Shown in pieces: positions 30,561-39,526 of a DNA stretch of 41,372 bases. This stretch comes from Bacillota bacterium (GTDB lineage: Bacteria; Bacillota; Desulfotomaculia; Desulfotomaculales; Desulfohalotomaculaceae). The notes under the pieces are model-generated. The model had not been told where the DNA came from and ran no database searches. It was given only the letters and a program-made list of their open reading frames with translations. Numbering within the stretch: position 1 is the first letter of the stretch; each line of letters starts with the position of its first letter. The stretch covers positions 1 to 41,372 of the forward strand of contig VENI01000015.1 of the NCBI GenBank assembly GCA_009711615.1, in the 5' to 3' direction. A program made the translations under genes and the position numbers.

Positions 30561-31406
30561 ATTCTTGTAGATTACCACATACATCCAGATTATTCGATAG
30601 ATGCGGAAGAACATTCTATTGATATGTACTGCAGTAGAGCAGTAAAGCTAAATATTAATGAACTTTGCTTTACCCCACACTTTGAGTGTGACCCAGTCCG
30701 CAAGGAAAAAGACTGTTATGTTAGGTTAAACTGCCATATGCACTCCATGGAAGATTGGCGGTGGTTGGACTTTTATTTTAATGAGATTGAGAATGCGCGA
30801 GTCAAATATCAGCCTTACGGATTAAATGTAAAAGCTGGAATGGAGATTGGTTATGATATAGGCTTGGAAAGTACTATTAAAGAAGTAGTTAATACATATC
30901 CCTTCGACTATATACTTGGTTCAGTACACACCCTAGACCACTGTGCCATTTCCAACAAGGAAGAAAGTGGGAATTATTTTCAAGGTAAAACGCCAGAAAA
31001 GGTAATGGAGCAGTACTATGATGTAATATATAAAATGGTAGAAACAAACTTGTTCGATTGTATTGGCCATATAGATCTTTACAGGCGTTATGGCGTAAAA
31101 TACTTGGGGTCTGAAATGAAACAGGTTAATAAAGAACTGGTTGAACCGATATTAATGAAAATAACTGAGTTTAATATGGGATTAGAAATAAATACATCCA
31201 GTCGTCGACGTGGTCATAATGAATTTCACCCTAATTTTGAACTGTTGAAACTGGCGGTTGAATGTGGTGTTGAAATTTTTACCATTGGTTCTGATGCGCA
31301 CAGGTTGAGTGAACTGGGAGACGGAATAAAAGAAGCATATGAATTATTAAATGAACTGGGACAAAACATAACCGTGTATGACAGACGTATACCCAGTGTA
31401 GTTTAA
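30561..31406 (+). CDS. PHP-domain phosphatase (histidinol-phosphatase family)
   Basis: About 281 aa of a PHP metallohydrolase. Metal ligands appear in DYHIHPDYSID (H6, H8), TPHFE, GMEIGYD, GSVHTLD, CIGHIDLY and IGSDAHR, so the trinuclear site looks complete. It resembles the HisK/HisJ-type histidinol-phosphatases, but no his genes are nearby, so the substrate is open. The family normally starts right at this strand (M-x-V-D-Y-H). GGGAGG lies 8 nt before ATT 30561, and no ATG or GTG exists there; TTG 30537 is the nearest conventional start but lacks a ribosome binding site. I prefer ATT. Confidence 0.85.
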   Translation: MLVDYHIHPDYSIDAEEHSIDMYCSRAVKLNINELCFTPHFECDPVRKEKDCYVRLNCHMHSMEDWRWLDFYFNEIENARVKYQPYGLNVKAGMEIGYDIGLESTIKEVVNTYPFDYILGSVHTLDHCAISNKEESGNYFQGKTPEKVMEQYYDVIYKMVETNLFDCIGHIDLYRRYGVKYLGSEMKQVNKELVEPILMKITEFNMGLEINTSSRRRGHNEFHPNFELLKLAVECGVEIFTIGSDAHRLSELGDGIKEAYELLNELGQNITVYDRRIPSVV

Positions 31407-31496
31407 TAAACGGACTATATTAACAAATATAACCTATGGACAAATTAACCTTAAATACCATAAAATAAGTATTGTTCTTTTTTGGGAGGTGAAAAA

Positions 31497-32366
31497 ATGC
31501 TTAAAACAAATAAAAAAGCTGTGAAGAGATATCGTGCCGGTAATATTACTGCTGCCTTTGGGGCAGATTTATTAGTTAATGGTTCCACCAGTGTACCAAA
31601 CCTCCTTCTGAAATACTATTCTAGGCTGGGGATCACTGATAATGAAATGATGCTATTAATTCAATTGATTAGGCTGCGATCTGAAGAAAAAATCTTATAC
31701 CCTGAAGCGGAAGAGATGGAAAATTGCATTAATGGGGGAGCAAACCAATTTGGGTTGTTAATGGACAACCTGTTGGAGAAAGAATTAATTTCAATTACAG
31801 AGTATTATGATTTTAATAAAGATATGGTGGTAGATGGAATAGACTTTGAACCATTATATGAAAAATTGTCAGAACTTTGGGCTTGCGATAAGATGAGTGA
31901 AATTGAACAAACCAAAAATATATTAGAAAAAAGTCCAAAGCATAATTCAGTTAATAATATAACTGCTGAAAATAGAACTACTAATAGAGAGGACCAACCA
32001 GACGGTAAAGTGCTAAACATTTGTACTATGTTTGAAAGAGAGTTTGCCCGTCCCTTGTCACCTATGGAGGTGGAACGTATTCGTCAGTGGTTGGAAGAAG
32101 TGGATTCGGTGTTAATAATGGAAGCACTCCGGCGGGCGGTATTGATGGGGAAAAATAATTTCCGTTATATTGATGCTATATTAATGGAATGGCAAAAAAA
32201 TAAACTTACAACCTTGCAAGATATTGAGCGGTATGATGAAGAATTTAAAAAGCGGCGGTCAAATCGGGGGCAGACATCTTCTAATAAGAAACATGATCAA
32301 AATAATTCGGCTCAAAGTTCGGATAACGAACGTAAAAAACTATATGATGCGTTACTGATGAGCTAA
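31497..32366 (+). CDS. DnaD-like primosomal protein
   Basis: A 289-aa protein with the two DnaD/DnaB-type domains. The N-terminal winged-helix part (about 28-110: LLKYYSRLGITDNEMMLLIQLI) is followed by a polar linker, the C-terminal domain (about 175-250) with CTMFEREFARPLSPMEVERI, and the YxxxIxxxW motif YIDAILMEW. It takes part in replication restart and helicase loading at the origin. GGGAGGTG precedes ATG 31497. It is followed 13 bp later by the DnaI-like ATPase, its likely partner. Confidence 0.9.
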   Translation: MLKTNKKAVKRYRAGNITAAFGADLLVNGSTSVPNLLLKYYSRLGITDNEMMLLIQLIRLRSEEKILYPEAEEMENCINGGANQFGLLMDNLLEKELISITEYYDFNKDMVVDGIDFEPLYEKLSELWACDKMSEIEQTKNILEKSPKHNSVNNITAENRTTNREDQPDGKVLNICTMFEREFARPLSPMEVERIRQWLEEVDSVLIMEALRRAVLMGKNNFRYIDAILMEWQKNKLTTLQDIERYDEEFKKRRSNRGQTSSNKKHDQNNSAQSSDNERKKLYDALLMS

Positions 32367-32379
32367 TTGAGGTGAAGAA

Positions 32380-33102
32380 ATGAGTTGTCAAGAATGTGGT
32401 GGCACCGGTCTAATTATGAAAGGGAAGGTTGCTGTACGTTGCAATTGCATAAAAAAACGTGAACGGAAGCATGCCTATGAACAATCTGGCTTGACACCTT
32501 TGATGAGAGAATTCACCTTTAATGAATTTGATTTAAAATATTATTCTGAGGAAAAAACTGATCCAGTGAAGGGCATGAGTCTTGCACAAACTGCTCATAT
32601 AACTTTACAGGCTGCAAAAGAGTTTGTACAAAAATTTATAAAAAATCGTCAAACAGAAGGATTACTATTTACTGGCCCTGTTGGTAGTGGAAAAACATAC
32701 TTGGCTTGTGCCATAGCCAATGAAATATTGAACGGAGGCGGCCAGGTAATGTTTGTGGTGGTGCCTGATCTCCTAGATAAAATCAGGTCTACTTATGATA
32801 GCCAGCGAAGTGAATTAACAGAGCAGAATATTATCGAAGCGGCAAGGGAAGTACCACTACTGATATTGGATGATTTAGGTGTGCATAACTATACCCAGTG
32901 GACAAAAAATAAACTATATTCCATTATTAATTATCGGCTTAACTATCAGTTACCTACTATAATCACTACCAATCTATCTGTGGCTGAACTATCTGATCAC
33001 TTAGGTGAAAGAACAGCGTCTCGATTGTTTCAAATGTGTAAGTTTTATCGTTTGTTAGTTGACAATAATATTCGTTATGTAAAGAGAATTGAAAGTAAAT
33101 AA
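32380..33102 (+). CDS. DnaC/DnaI-like helicase loader ATPase
   Basis: A 240-aa AAA+ protein. An N-terminal cysteine motif (CQECGGTG then CNC) may bind zinc, as in DnaI. The AAA+ core has Walker A GPVGSGKT (K105), Walker B LLILDDLG, sensor ITTNLS and an arginine-finger region GERTASRLF. It is expected to load the replicative helicase together with the DnaD-like protein just upstream. GAGGTGA precedes ATG 32380. It is the last gene of the two-gene unit and has its own terminator. Confidence 0.92.
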   Translation: MSCQECGGTGLIMKGKVAVRCNCIKKRERKHAYEQSGLTPLMREFTFNEFDLKYYSEEKTDPVKGMSLAQTAHITLQAAKEFVQKFIKNRQTEGLLFTGPVGSGKTYLACAIANEILNGGGQVMFVVVPDLLDKIRSTYDSQRSELTEQNIIEAAREVPLLILDDLGVHNYTQWTKNKLYSIINYRLNYQLPTIITTNLSVAELSDHLGERTASRLFQMCKFYRLLVDNNIRYVKRIESK

Positions 33103-33109
33103 GTTAAGA

Positions 33110-33136
33110 GGGTGGAATTTGATTCCACCCTTTTTT
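33110..33136 (+). terminator. terminator after the helicase-loader gene
   Basis: GGGTGGAA (33110-33117) pairs with TTCCACCC (33123-33130) and is followed by TTTTTT. Confidence 0.9.
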
Positions 33137-33175
33137 ATATGAATAAATCCCGGGAATGCAGCAATAATATTAAAT

Positions 33176-34270
33176 ATGAAAACACAAACAAAAAACTTAT
33201 CAACATTTAAAGTGGCGGCGGCGTATATAGGAACGGTTGTAGGTGCAGGGTTTGCTTCAGGCCAAGAGGTGCTACAATTTTTTGGCTTCTTTGGTATTTC
33301 TGGTATCATAGCCATGCTAGTGGCAACAGTGATGTTTGTTTTCTTTGGTCTTATCATATTAGACCTTGGCAACAGACTAAATGCAGATTCACACCGGGAA
33401 ATTATGAGGCATGCTGGTGGAAAATGGGTAGGAAATATAGTAGATGCTGTAATAATATTTTTTCTTTTTGGTGGCTTGACAGCCATGGCTGCAGGAACGG
33501 GTGCCATATTTGCAGAACAATTTGGCTTTTCCTATGTTTTAGGTAGTCTGTTGATGCTCGTGGGAACGGTATTTACTGTTTTAATGGGAGTCTCTGGAGT
33601 AATCAATGCCATTAGTTTTGTTGTACCAGTGTTGTTGTTCTCAGTGGTGGCAATCAGTGTAGCAACTTTTGTTACTACACCCTTTGATTTGGGTACCATA
33701 GGTGAGATTACCCAACCATCACGGGCACCAGTACCATTTTGGCCAATTTCGGCAATTGTTTATGTATCCTATAATCTAGTACTTGGCGTTTCAGTATTAG
33801 GGCCCCTTGGAAAACACGTAAAAGACCCCGGCACAATTAGAAAAGGAGCTCTTTATGGTGGTATTGGATTAGGCATAGGAGCATTACTAATTCATTTAAC
33901 ACTGATTGTAAACGGACCAGCGGTTGCCGGTTATGAAATACCAATGGTATTTATTGCCTCACAGTTTTCTCCATTGGTACAAATTGTATATAGTATAGTA
34001 CTTATAGCTGAAATTTACACCACAGCAGTGGGTAGCCTATATGGTTTTGTGGAAAGGATTACTGATGAAGGTAAACCCATGTTTACGTGGCTTACCATTG
34101 GAGCGGGAGTTGTGGCTTTTGGGGCAGCACAGTTTGGCTTTTCTAACTTAGTGAGAACATTATATCCAGCAGTGGGTTTTGCAGGGTTGCTAATGTTAGG
34201 TGGACTGCTACGAGGGTATATCAGGGAAAGAATGGTACCACAGCCTGCACTAAAAAGAAAGGAAGACTAA
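33176..34270 (+). CDS. YkvI-family multi-pass membrane protein
   Basis: A 364-aa integral membrane protein with about ten helices. It begins KVAAAYIGTVVGAGFASGQE, a stretch highly characteristic of the YkvI family (APC-like transporter fold), and has VSYNLVLGVSVLGPLG in the middle. The substrate is unknown. The start ATG 33176 has only a weak ribosome binding site. It is flanked by terminators on both sides, so it is a single-gene unit between the helicase loader and the cortex hydrolase. Confidence 0.88.
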   Translation: MKTQTKNLSTFKVAAAYIGTVVGAGFASGQEVLQFFGFFGISGIIAMLVATVMFVFFGLIILDLGNRLNADSHREIMRHAGGKWVGNIVDAVIIFFLFGGLTAMAAGTGAIFAEQFGFSYVLGSLLMLVGTVFTVLMGVSGVINAISFVVPVLLFSVVAISVATFVTTPFDLGTIGEITQPSRAPVPFWPISAIVYVSYNLVLGVSVLGPLGKHVKDPGTIRKGALYGGIGLGIGALLIHLTLIVNGPAVAGYEIPMVFIASQFSPLVQIVYSIVLIAEIYTTAVGSLYGFVERITDEGKPMFTWLTIGAGVVAFGAAQFGFSNLVRTLYPAVGFAGLLMLGGLLRGYIRERMVPQPALKRKED

Positions 34271-34309
34271 CAATGAAGGGGAGAGCAAAATGTTCTCCCC
34301 TTCATTGTT
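34269..34309 (+). terminator. terminator after ykvI-like gene
   Basis: A 16-bp perfect stem (34269-34284 with 34294-34309) beginning at the stop codon. The T tract is short. Confidence 0.75.
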
Positions 34310-34385
34310 AATAATGGTTAATTTTTCATGTATATGTCCATACTTATATTGTTACAATATATTTCGAGCCAGAAAGGAGGAAAAA

Positions 34386-35087
34386 ATGTACAGAGAAAAA
34401 ATCCGTGTACTTGCCGTTTTATTTACTTTAGTTATTATTACTGCATCTATGTTTAGTGGGGCAGTATCAGCCGGTGAGGATTCGGACAAGACTCAGTTGG
34501 TCCATGCATTACATTCTTCTGAGTCCGAAATATCATATGTTGTACGGGAGGGAGACACACTTTACGATATCAGTAGGAAATATAATGTTAGTGTTGCTTC
34601 TTTAATGAGACATAATGGCTTAAGTAATTCAACCATTTTTGCAGACCAGAAATTGTACTTACCATTGGAGAATCACGTAGTGACTTCTATATCTAGAAGC
34701 AAGGTAAAAGTTTCTTGGGATGAGGTTGAGTTATTGGCTCGGCTTATTCACGCTGAAGCCCGTGGTGAAAGTTTTGTCGGTAAAGTAGCGGTGGGAGCGG
34801 TTATATTAAACCGCCTGCAAAGTCCATGCTTTCCGCATTCTATAGAAGAAGTTATAATGCAAAAGAATAGTCACGTCTATCAATTTAGCCCGGTAGGAGA
34901 TGGTTCAATAAACTTGGAACCGGACAAAAATTCCGTAATGGCAGCAGTACAGGCATTAAAGGGTGATGACCCCACAAAAGGTGCGCTTTTCTTTTATAAC
35001 CCTGATGCCAGTTCTGACACATGGATACGTACACTTCCGGTAATAACTAGAATTGGTAATCACGTATTTGCATCAACAAAAGCATAG
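34386..35087 (+). CDS. LysM and SleB/CwlJ-type spore cortex hydrolase
   Basis: A 233-aa exported protein. The signal peptide (about 1-31) ends at VSAGED. A LysM domain (about 51-95: YVVREGDTLYDISRKYNV, LYLP) is followed by the Hydrolase_2/SleB domain, LLARLIHAEARGESFVGKVAVGAVILNR with catalytic E124, and GALFFYNP. SleB-type enzymes degrade spore cortex during germination; classical SleB has a PG_binding_1 domain rather than LysM. AAAGGAGG precedes ATG 34386; about 32 upstream in-frame codons are not used. It is followed by a terminator and then the PBP gene. Confidence 0.9.
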   Translation: MYREKIRVLAVLFTLVIITASMFSGAVSAGEDSDKTQLVHALHSSESEISYVVREGDTLYDISRKYNVSVASLMRHNGLSNSTIFADQKLYLPLENHVVTSISRSKVKVSWDEVELLARLIHAEARGESFVGKVAVGAVILNRLQSPCFPHSIEEVIMQKNSHVYQFSPVGDGSINLEPDKNSVMAAVQALKGDDPTKGALFFYNPDASSDTWIRTLPVITRIGNHVFASTKA

Positions 35088-35093
35088 GGTAAT

Positions 35094-35123
35094 GATAAAG
35101 GGCGCATGTATGCGTCCTTTATC
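35094..35123 (+). terminator. terminator-like hairpin before the PBP gene
   Basis: A 14-bp stem with one G-U (35094-35107 with 35110-35123) and a 2-nt centre. It lacks a T run. Confidence 0.55.
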
Positions 35124-35152
35124 CATTAGAAGAAGTAATAGGGGGTGAGCCA

Positions 35153-37165
35153 GTGCAAAACAGAAAAATTACAAGAGTGATAATGATCTTATTAATATGT
35201 TTAGTGACGGTGGTAGGCTGTAGTTTGCAAACTGGTTTACCCGAGCCTAAAGTACCGGTTGCATCAAGAATATTTGACTCCTCTGGTAGACTTATTACTA
35301 CCATCGGTAACTATTATCGCATACCTGTAAAACAGGATGAAATATCTCCATATATGAAACAAGCAGTAGTTGCTGTAGAAGATGAGCGTTTTAATGAACA
35401 CTATGGTGTTGATCCTGTTGGTATTATAAGGGCTGCATACCGAAATTTACGGGCCCAAAAGGTTGTTGAAGGTGGCAGCACTATCACACAACAGTTAGCA
35501 AAAAATTTATATTTAACTCATCAACGTACTTTTACCAGAAAAATTAAAGAAATGTATTATGCACTATTATTGGAACGGAATTATACAAAAGAAGAAATAT
35601 TGAACAAGTACTTAAATACAGTTTATTTTGGTGAAGGTTGTTATGGAGTAGAAGCAGCTGCAAATAAGTTTTTTGATAAACAGTCAAAAGAGTTAACATT
35701 GCCTGAGAGTGCCATGCTGGCAGGGTTTGTTAAGGCACCAAGTTTTTACTCTAATCCGGAGAACATAGAAAAAACCCGGGAGCGGCAAAGAATTGTATTG
35801 CATAGAATGCAGCAGTTAAATTATATAACGATGCATGAAATGCAACAGGCTGTCAATGCTGAAGTAGAGGTACTACCTGTGTTGGAACCAGCCAGTAAAG
35901 CGGGTTATTTTGTGGCAGAACTTATAGAAAAGTTAGAAGAAAAATTGCCAGGGGGAAAAGATGAATTATATACTGGTGGCTTAAAGATAGAATCTACACT
36001 CGATTTAGATAAACAGCAGGTGGCGGAAAAGGTTGTTAATGAAAAGCTTAAAAATAAAGAAGGGTTGCAGGCTGCACTGGTGGCAATGAATCCAGCTAAT
36101 GGTCATGTGGTGGCCATGGTTGGGGGGGGAGATTATAGCCAAACTCAATATAATCGGGCACTGGCTCAGCGGCAACCCGGTTCAGCTTTTAAGCCCTTTG
36201 TATATGCTGCTGCATTAGAACATGGTTACACCGCAGCCAGTACATTCTATTGTGGGCCAGTGGAGTTTAATAAGGCAGGTCGTGAAGAATCATATAAACC
36301 TACAGATTATAAAGAAGATTATCATAACCGACATTTTACATTAAAGGAAGCGTTAAAGATTTCAGACAATGTGGTGGCGGTACAGCTAAATGTACAGATC
36401 GGTCCACGTACGGTGGCTGATTTGGCTAGACGTATGGGGATAACAAGTAAACTGGACCCTTACGAGTCCTTGGCATTGGGAACATCTGAAGTTACCCCTT
36501 TGGAAATGGCACAGGCATACGCTGCTTTAGCAAATGGGGGAATAGGTGTTGAGCCCATTTACTTTACCCGGGTGTTAGATAGGGACGGGCATGTAATTGC
36601 CACCCGTCGCAGTAAGTTAACTCGGGTGTTGGACGAAAACCATGCTTTTATTATCACTGATATGTTAAAAAGCGTATTAGAACCAGAAGGTACTGCTGGT
36701 CATTTAGTAATAAACAGACCAGCAGCAGGTAAAACTGGTACCACCGACGAGTATCATGATGCTTGGTTTGTGGGGTATACTATGGAGCTGTCTGCAGCAG
36801 TATATGTAGGTTATGATAAAGATAATGAAGAAAAAGCACAAGTCGTTGGGACAGGTGGTACAACGGCAGGACCTATTTGGGAGAAATTTATTAATGATAC
36901 AATGAAAAATGAATCAATAAAAGAATTTAAACAACCAAAAGATATTGTTTTTAAAGAGGTGTGCGCCAGGGACGGTCTCTTGGCTACTCCCGCCAGTACA
37001 GATATAATTAAGGTAGCGTTTGAAAAAGGAACTGAACCAATTGCATATTGCACGGGTGATATTAACTGGGAGTATTTGCCAAAGGAGATAGATGAACAAG
37101 TAGATGAGCAAAAAGCAATTTTTAGCATTCCATGGGAAGAGATAATTCCTTTTACTTTTGATTAA
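35153..37165 (+). CDS. class A penicillin-binding protein (PBP1A family)
   Basis: A 670-aa bifunctional peptidoglycan synthase. It has an N-terminal anchor with a possible lipobox VVGC (C23). The GT51 glycosyltransferase domain follows, with catalytic E76 in VAVEDERF, then GGSTITQQLAKNL and KYLNTVYFGEGCYG. The transpeptidase domain has S344-x-x-K (GSAFKPF), S404-D-N and K527-T-G-T. All catalytic motifs are intact. The start is GTG 35153 after GGGGGTG. A Cys-anchored class A PBP is unusual, but the hydrophobic segment alone could be the normal anchor. Its position beside a SleB-like gene hints at spore or cell-wall synthesis. Confidence 0.94.
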   Translation: MQNRKITRVIMILLICLVTVVGCSLQTGLPEPKVPVASRIFDSSGRLITTIGNYYRIPVKQDEISPYMKQAVVAVEDERFNEHYGVDPVGIIRAAYRNLRAQKVVEGGSTITQQLAKNLYLTHQRTFTRKIKEMYYALLLERNYTKEEILNKYLNTVYFGEGCYGVEAAANKFFDKQSKELTLPESAMLAGFVKAPSFYSNPENIEKTRERQRIVLHRMQQLNYITMHEMQQAVNAEVEVLPVLEPASKAGYFVAELIEKLEEKLPGGKDELYTGGLKIESTLDLDKQQVAEKVVNEKLKNKEGLQAALVAMNPANGHVVAMVGGGDYSQTQYNRALAQRQPGSAFKPFVYAAALEHGYTAASTFYCGPVEFNKAGREESYKPTDYKEDYHNRHFTLKEALKISDNVVAVQLNVQIGPRTVADLARRMGITSKLDPYESLALGTSEVTPLEMAQAYAALANGGIGVEPIYFTRVLDRDGHVIATRRSKLTRVLDENHAFIITDMLKSVLEPEGTAGHLVINRPAAGKTGTTDEYHDAWFVGYTMELSAAVYVGYDKDNEEKAQVVGTGGTTAGPIWEKFINDTMKNESIKEFKQPKDIVFKEVCARDGLLATPASTDIIKVAFEKGTEPIAYCTGDINWEYLPKEIDEQVDEQKAIFSIPWEEIIPFTFD

Positions 37166-37212
37166 AAAGGGCTTGTTTTCATAGATGAACTCATGAAAAC
37201 AAGCCCTTTTTA
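37163..37212. terminator. bidirectional terminator
   Basis: A perfect 20-bp stem (37163-37182 with 37193-37212) with A/T-rich ends, shared by the PBP gene and the convergent small gene. Confidence 0.9.
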
Positions 37213-37497
37213 TTAAGCCAGACGGCTGGTTTTTCTCTGCTCTAATAGTGCTGACTCGACCATGTTTAAGGGGTTATTATCTCCTATGTACCTTATTGTA
37301 CCGTTGGGCTGGAAGCGTACAATGTTTCTATATCGGCCATCAAAGAATTCCAACATGCCACTTTGTGGGTCCCAATTAATTGCTTCAAGCTCTAAAAAAT
37401 TACCCTCCCAATCCTTTCCGAAAGGAGATTCTTCAACATAATTAATGGCATCATGAGAAGATAAGTTTTTAAACCAGTTAGGATGAATATTGTTCAT
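37213..37497 (-). CDS. hypothetical protein (94 aa)
   Basis: A 94-aa soluble protein, rich in Asn, Trp and acidic residues, with the pattern INWDPQSGMLEFFDGRYRNIVRFQPNG, which suggests a small beta-strand fold. I do not recognise the family. ATG 37497 is preceded by AAAAGGTGGTGGGG. TTCGACA (reverse of TGTCGAA, Spo0A-box-like) lies 68-74 bp upstream at 37565-37571. It is divergent from selD. Confidence 0.65.
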   Translation of the reverse strand: MNNIHPNWFKNLSSHDAINYVEESPFGKDWEGNFLELEAINWDPQSGMLEFFDGRYRNIVRFQPNGTIRYIGDNNPLNMVESALLEQRKTSRLA

Positions 37498-37723
37498 TTA
37501 CCCCACCACCTTTTAAAAATTTGCTTTATCTAGTTGGTATTTTGACCAATAGCCCATAATAGTATTCGACAATTTAAGATGTTACTTCTATAACTAAAAG
37601 TTAAAAGTGAGCATGCTCGCTAAAAAGTATTACCAAATAGAATATTATAAATAAAGGATAATTTCAATAAGAAATAAAAATACTTTACAATGAACATCTT
37701 TATAGAGATGGGAGGTGTTGCCT

Positions 37724-38764
37724 ATGTCACTAAATAAGGTAAAATTAACTCAAATGACAAAGGCATCCGGGTGAGCAGCTAAAATAGGGCCAGAGACCCT
37801 GTCGCAGGTACTGCGACAATTACCAGTATTAACAGACCCCAATCTGATTGTTGGCCTTGGTACATCAGATGATGCAGCGGTTTATCGTGTCTCCGATGAT
37901 ACTGCCATTGTTAAGACACTGGATTTCTTTCCACCAATGGTTGATGATCCTTATACGTTTGGCCAAATTGCTGCAGCGAATGCATTAAGCGATGTTTTTG
38001 CCATGGGAGGAAAGCCAGTGTTGGCTTTAAATATAGTTTGCTTTCCTAATTGCTTAGATATCCAAATTTTAAAAGAAATATTACATGGAGGGGCGGACAA
38101 GGTAAAAGAAGCTAAAGCTGTAACTGCTGGGGGACATTCTGTGGAAGATGATGAACCAAAGTATGGATTGGCAGTAACTGGGTTGGTACACCCAAATGAT
38201 ATATTAACAAATGCTGACGCAAAACCCGGTGATATACTTGTGTTAACTAAACCACTAGGTACTGGTATTATAAATACAGCTATTAAAGGTGAGTTAGCTA
38301 ATACAGAGACTGCAGACATGGCAATTAAATATATGTCTCAGTTGAATGATAAAGCTGGTAAAACAATGAAACAGGTTGGTGTTAATGCTTGTACAGATAT
38401 AACTGGCTTTGGTTTTTTGGGTCACGCAGCAGAAATGGCTAAAGCTAGTAATGTATCTTTGGAACTATGGTCAAACAAATGTCCAGTTATAGAGGGAGTT
38501 ATTGAACTGGCACAAATGGGCATGATACCAGCAGGCGCTTATAACAATCGTAAGTATTTAGGTGCGGGAGTTGTGTTTGATGATGCTGTATCTCGTGAAA
38601 TGCAGGATGTAATGTATGATCCTCAGACATCTGGAGGACTTTTAATCAGTGTTTCGCCAGATAAAGTAGATCCACTAATGAAAAGATTGGAAGGGTATCA
38701 AGTTACAGCCGCTGTGGTGGGGTGTGTGAAATCTAAGCATGAACAATTGATTGAAGTAAGGTAA
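37724..38764 (+). CDS. selD: selenide water dikinase SelD, selenocysteine-containing
   Basis: A 346-aa enzyme that makes selenophosphate from selenide and ATP, the Se donor for Sec tRNA. The frame runs from ATG 37724 (GGGAGGTG upstream) through an in-frame TGA at 37772-37774 to TAA 38764. The N-terminus reads KLTQMTKASG-U-AAKIGP, so Sec17 takes the place of the catalytic Cys of other SelD proteins and K20 is retained. Further domains show GTSDDAAVYRV, DFFPPMVDDPYTFGQIAAANALSD and TDITGFGFLGHA. The length matches E. coli SelD (347 aa). A SECIS-like hairpin lies at 37800-37818. Standard gene calling would truncate it to 37937. yedF follows 11 bp later. Confidence 0.93.
37800..37818 (+). promoter_or_regulatory. 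candidate bacterial SECIS hairpin in selD
   Basis: TGTCGCAG (37800-37807) and CTGCGACA (37811-37818) form a perfect 8-bp stem with a GTA loop, 25 nt after the TGA. The apical loop is 34-36 nt from the TGA and contains a G at its first position, within the range reported for bacterial SECIS elements. It lies inside the coding sequence, as expected for bacteria. Confidence 0.65.
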
Positions 38765-38775
38765 GGAGTGATAAA

Positions 38776-39375
38776 ATGGAAAAGGAAGTAAACAATTGTG
38801 GTCTAGCATGCCCACAGCCAGTTATAAATACAAAAAAAGCATTGGATGAAATTAATTCCGGTGTTGTGGTATCTATTGTAGACAATGAAGTGGCTAAAGA
38901 AAATGTAACAAGATTTGTCCAAAATGCTGGTCATCAAGTGGATGTAAAAAAAAGTAATGATAACTATATGATTACCATTACAAAAGGTGAAGGACAGCAG
39001 GTTAACAAATCTAAAGATAATATAACAATAACTAATACAACACAGTCCAATATAGTCTATTTAATCACCACTGATGCTCTTGGCCAAGGTTCACCTGACC
39101 TAGGTTATACTTTAATGAAAAGCTTTTTCACTGCCATAAAAGAAACCGCCCCAGCTATATTAATTTTTATGAATACAGGAGTTAAATTGGCCTGTAAAGA
39201 TTATAAAACTATAGAAGATTTAATGGAACTGCAGGAGAAAGGAACTGAGATACTGGCCTGCGGCACCTGTTTAGATTACTATAAAATAAGAGAAAATTTG
39301 GCGGTGGGAAAGATTAGTAATATGTTTGAGATAGTTAATGCAATGGAATCTGGAAAAGTAATAACTGTACCTTAA
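38776..39375 (+). CDS. yedF: YedF-like selenium metabolism protein
   Basis: A 199-aa two-domain protein. The N-terminal TusA-like domain has CGLACPQPVINTKKAL (CPxP motif, C12). The C-terminal DsrE-like domain has IVYLITTDALGQGSPDLG and CGTCLDYY, with Cys residues that could carry Se or S. This arrangement is the YedF family that accompanies selD in Sec-using bacteria, where a sulfur/selenium carrier role is inferred. It lies 11 bp from selD, with the AAGGAG site between them, and forms one operon with it. Confidence 0.92.
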   Translation: MEKEVNNCGLACPQPVINTKKALDEINSGVVVSIVDNEVAKENVTRFVQNAGHQVDVKKSNDNYMITITKGEGQQVNKSKDNITITNTTQSNIVYLITTDALGQGSPDLGYTLMKSFFTAIKETAPAILIFMNTGVKLACKDYKTIEDLMELQEKGTEILACGTCLDYYKIRENLAVGKISNMFEIVNAMESGKVITVP

Positions 39376-39389
39376 GAGTAGCTTGAAAG

Positions 39390-39412
39390 GCGTGCATTAT
39401 AGCACGCTTTTT
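39390..39412 (+). terminator. terminator of selD-yedF
   Basis: GCGTGC (39390-39395) pairs with GCACGC (39402-39407) around loop ATTATA and is followed by TTTTT. Confidence 0.85.
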
Positions 39413-39526
39413 CTTTTTTAATTATGGTAAATAATTGATATAACCTCCAGTTAATTGAATGCTTAACTACGATATTATAAAATAGTTAATAGCAACAAAC
39501 GACAAAATACTGGGGGATGTGACAGT

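Noticed and set aside
37937..38764. A shorter SelD frame starting at ATG 37937
   Set aside because: It lacks the catalytic N-terminus. The longer frame through TGA 37772 restores the full family length and signature, so this is an internal start artefact.
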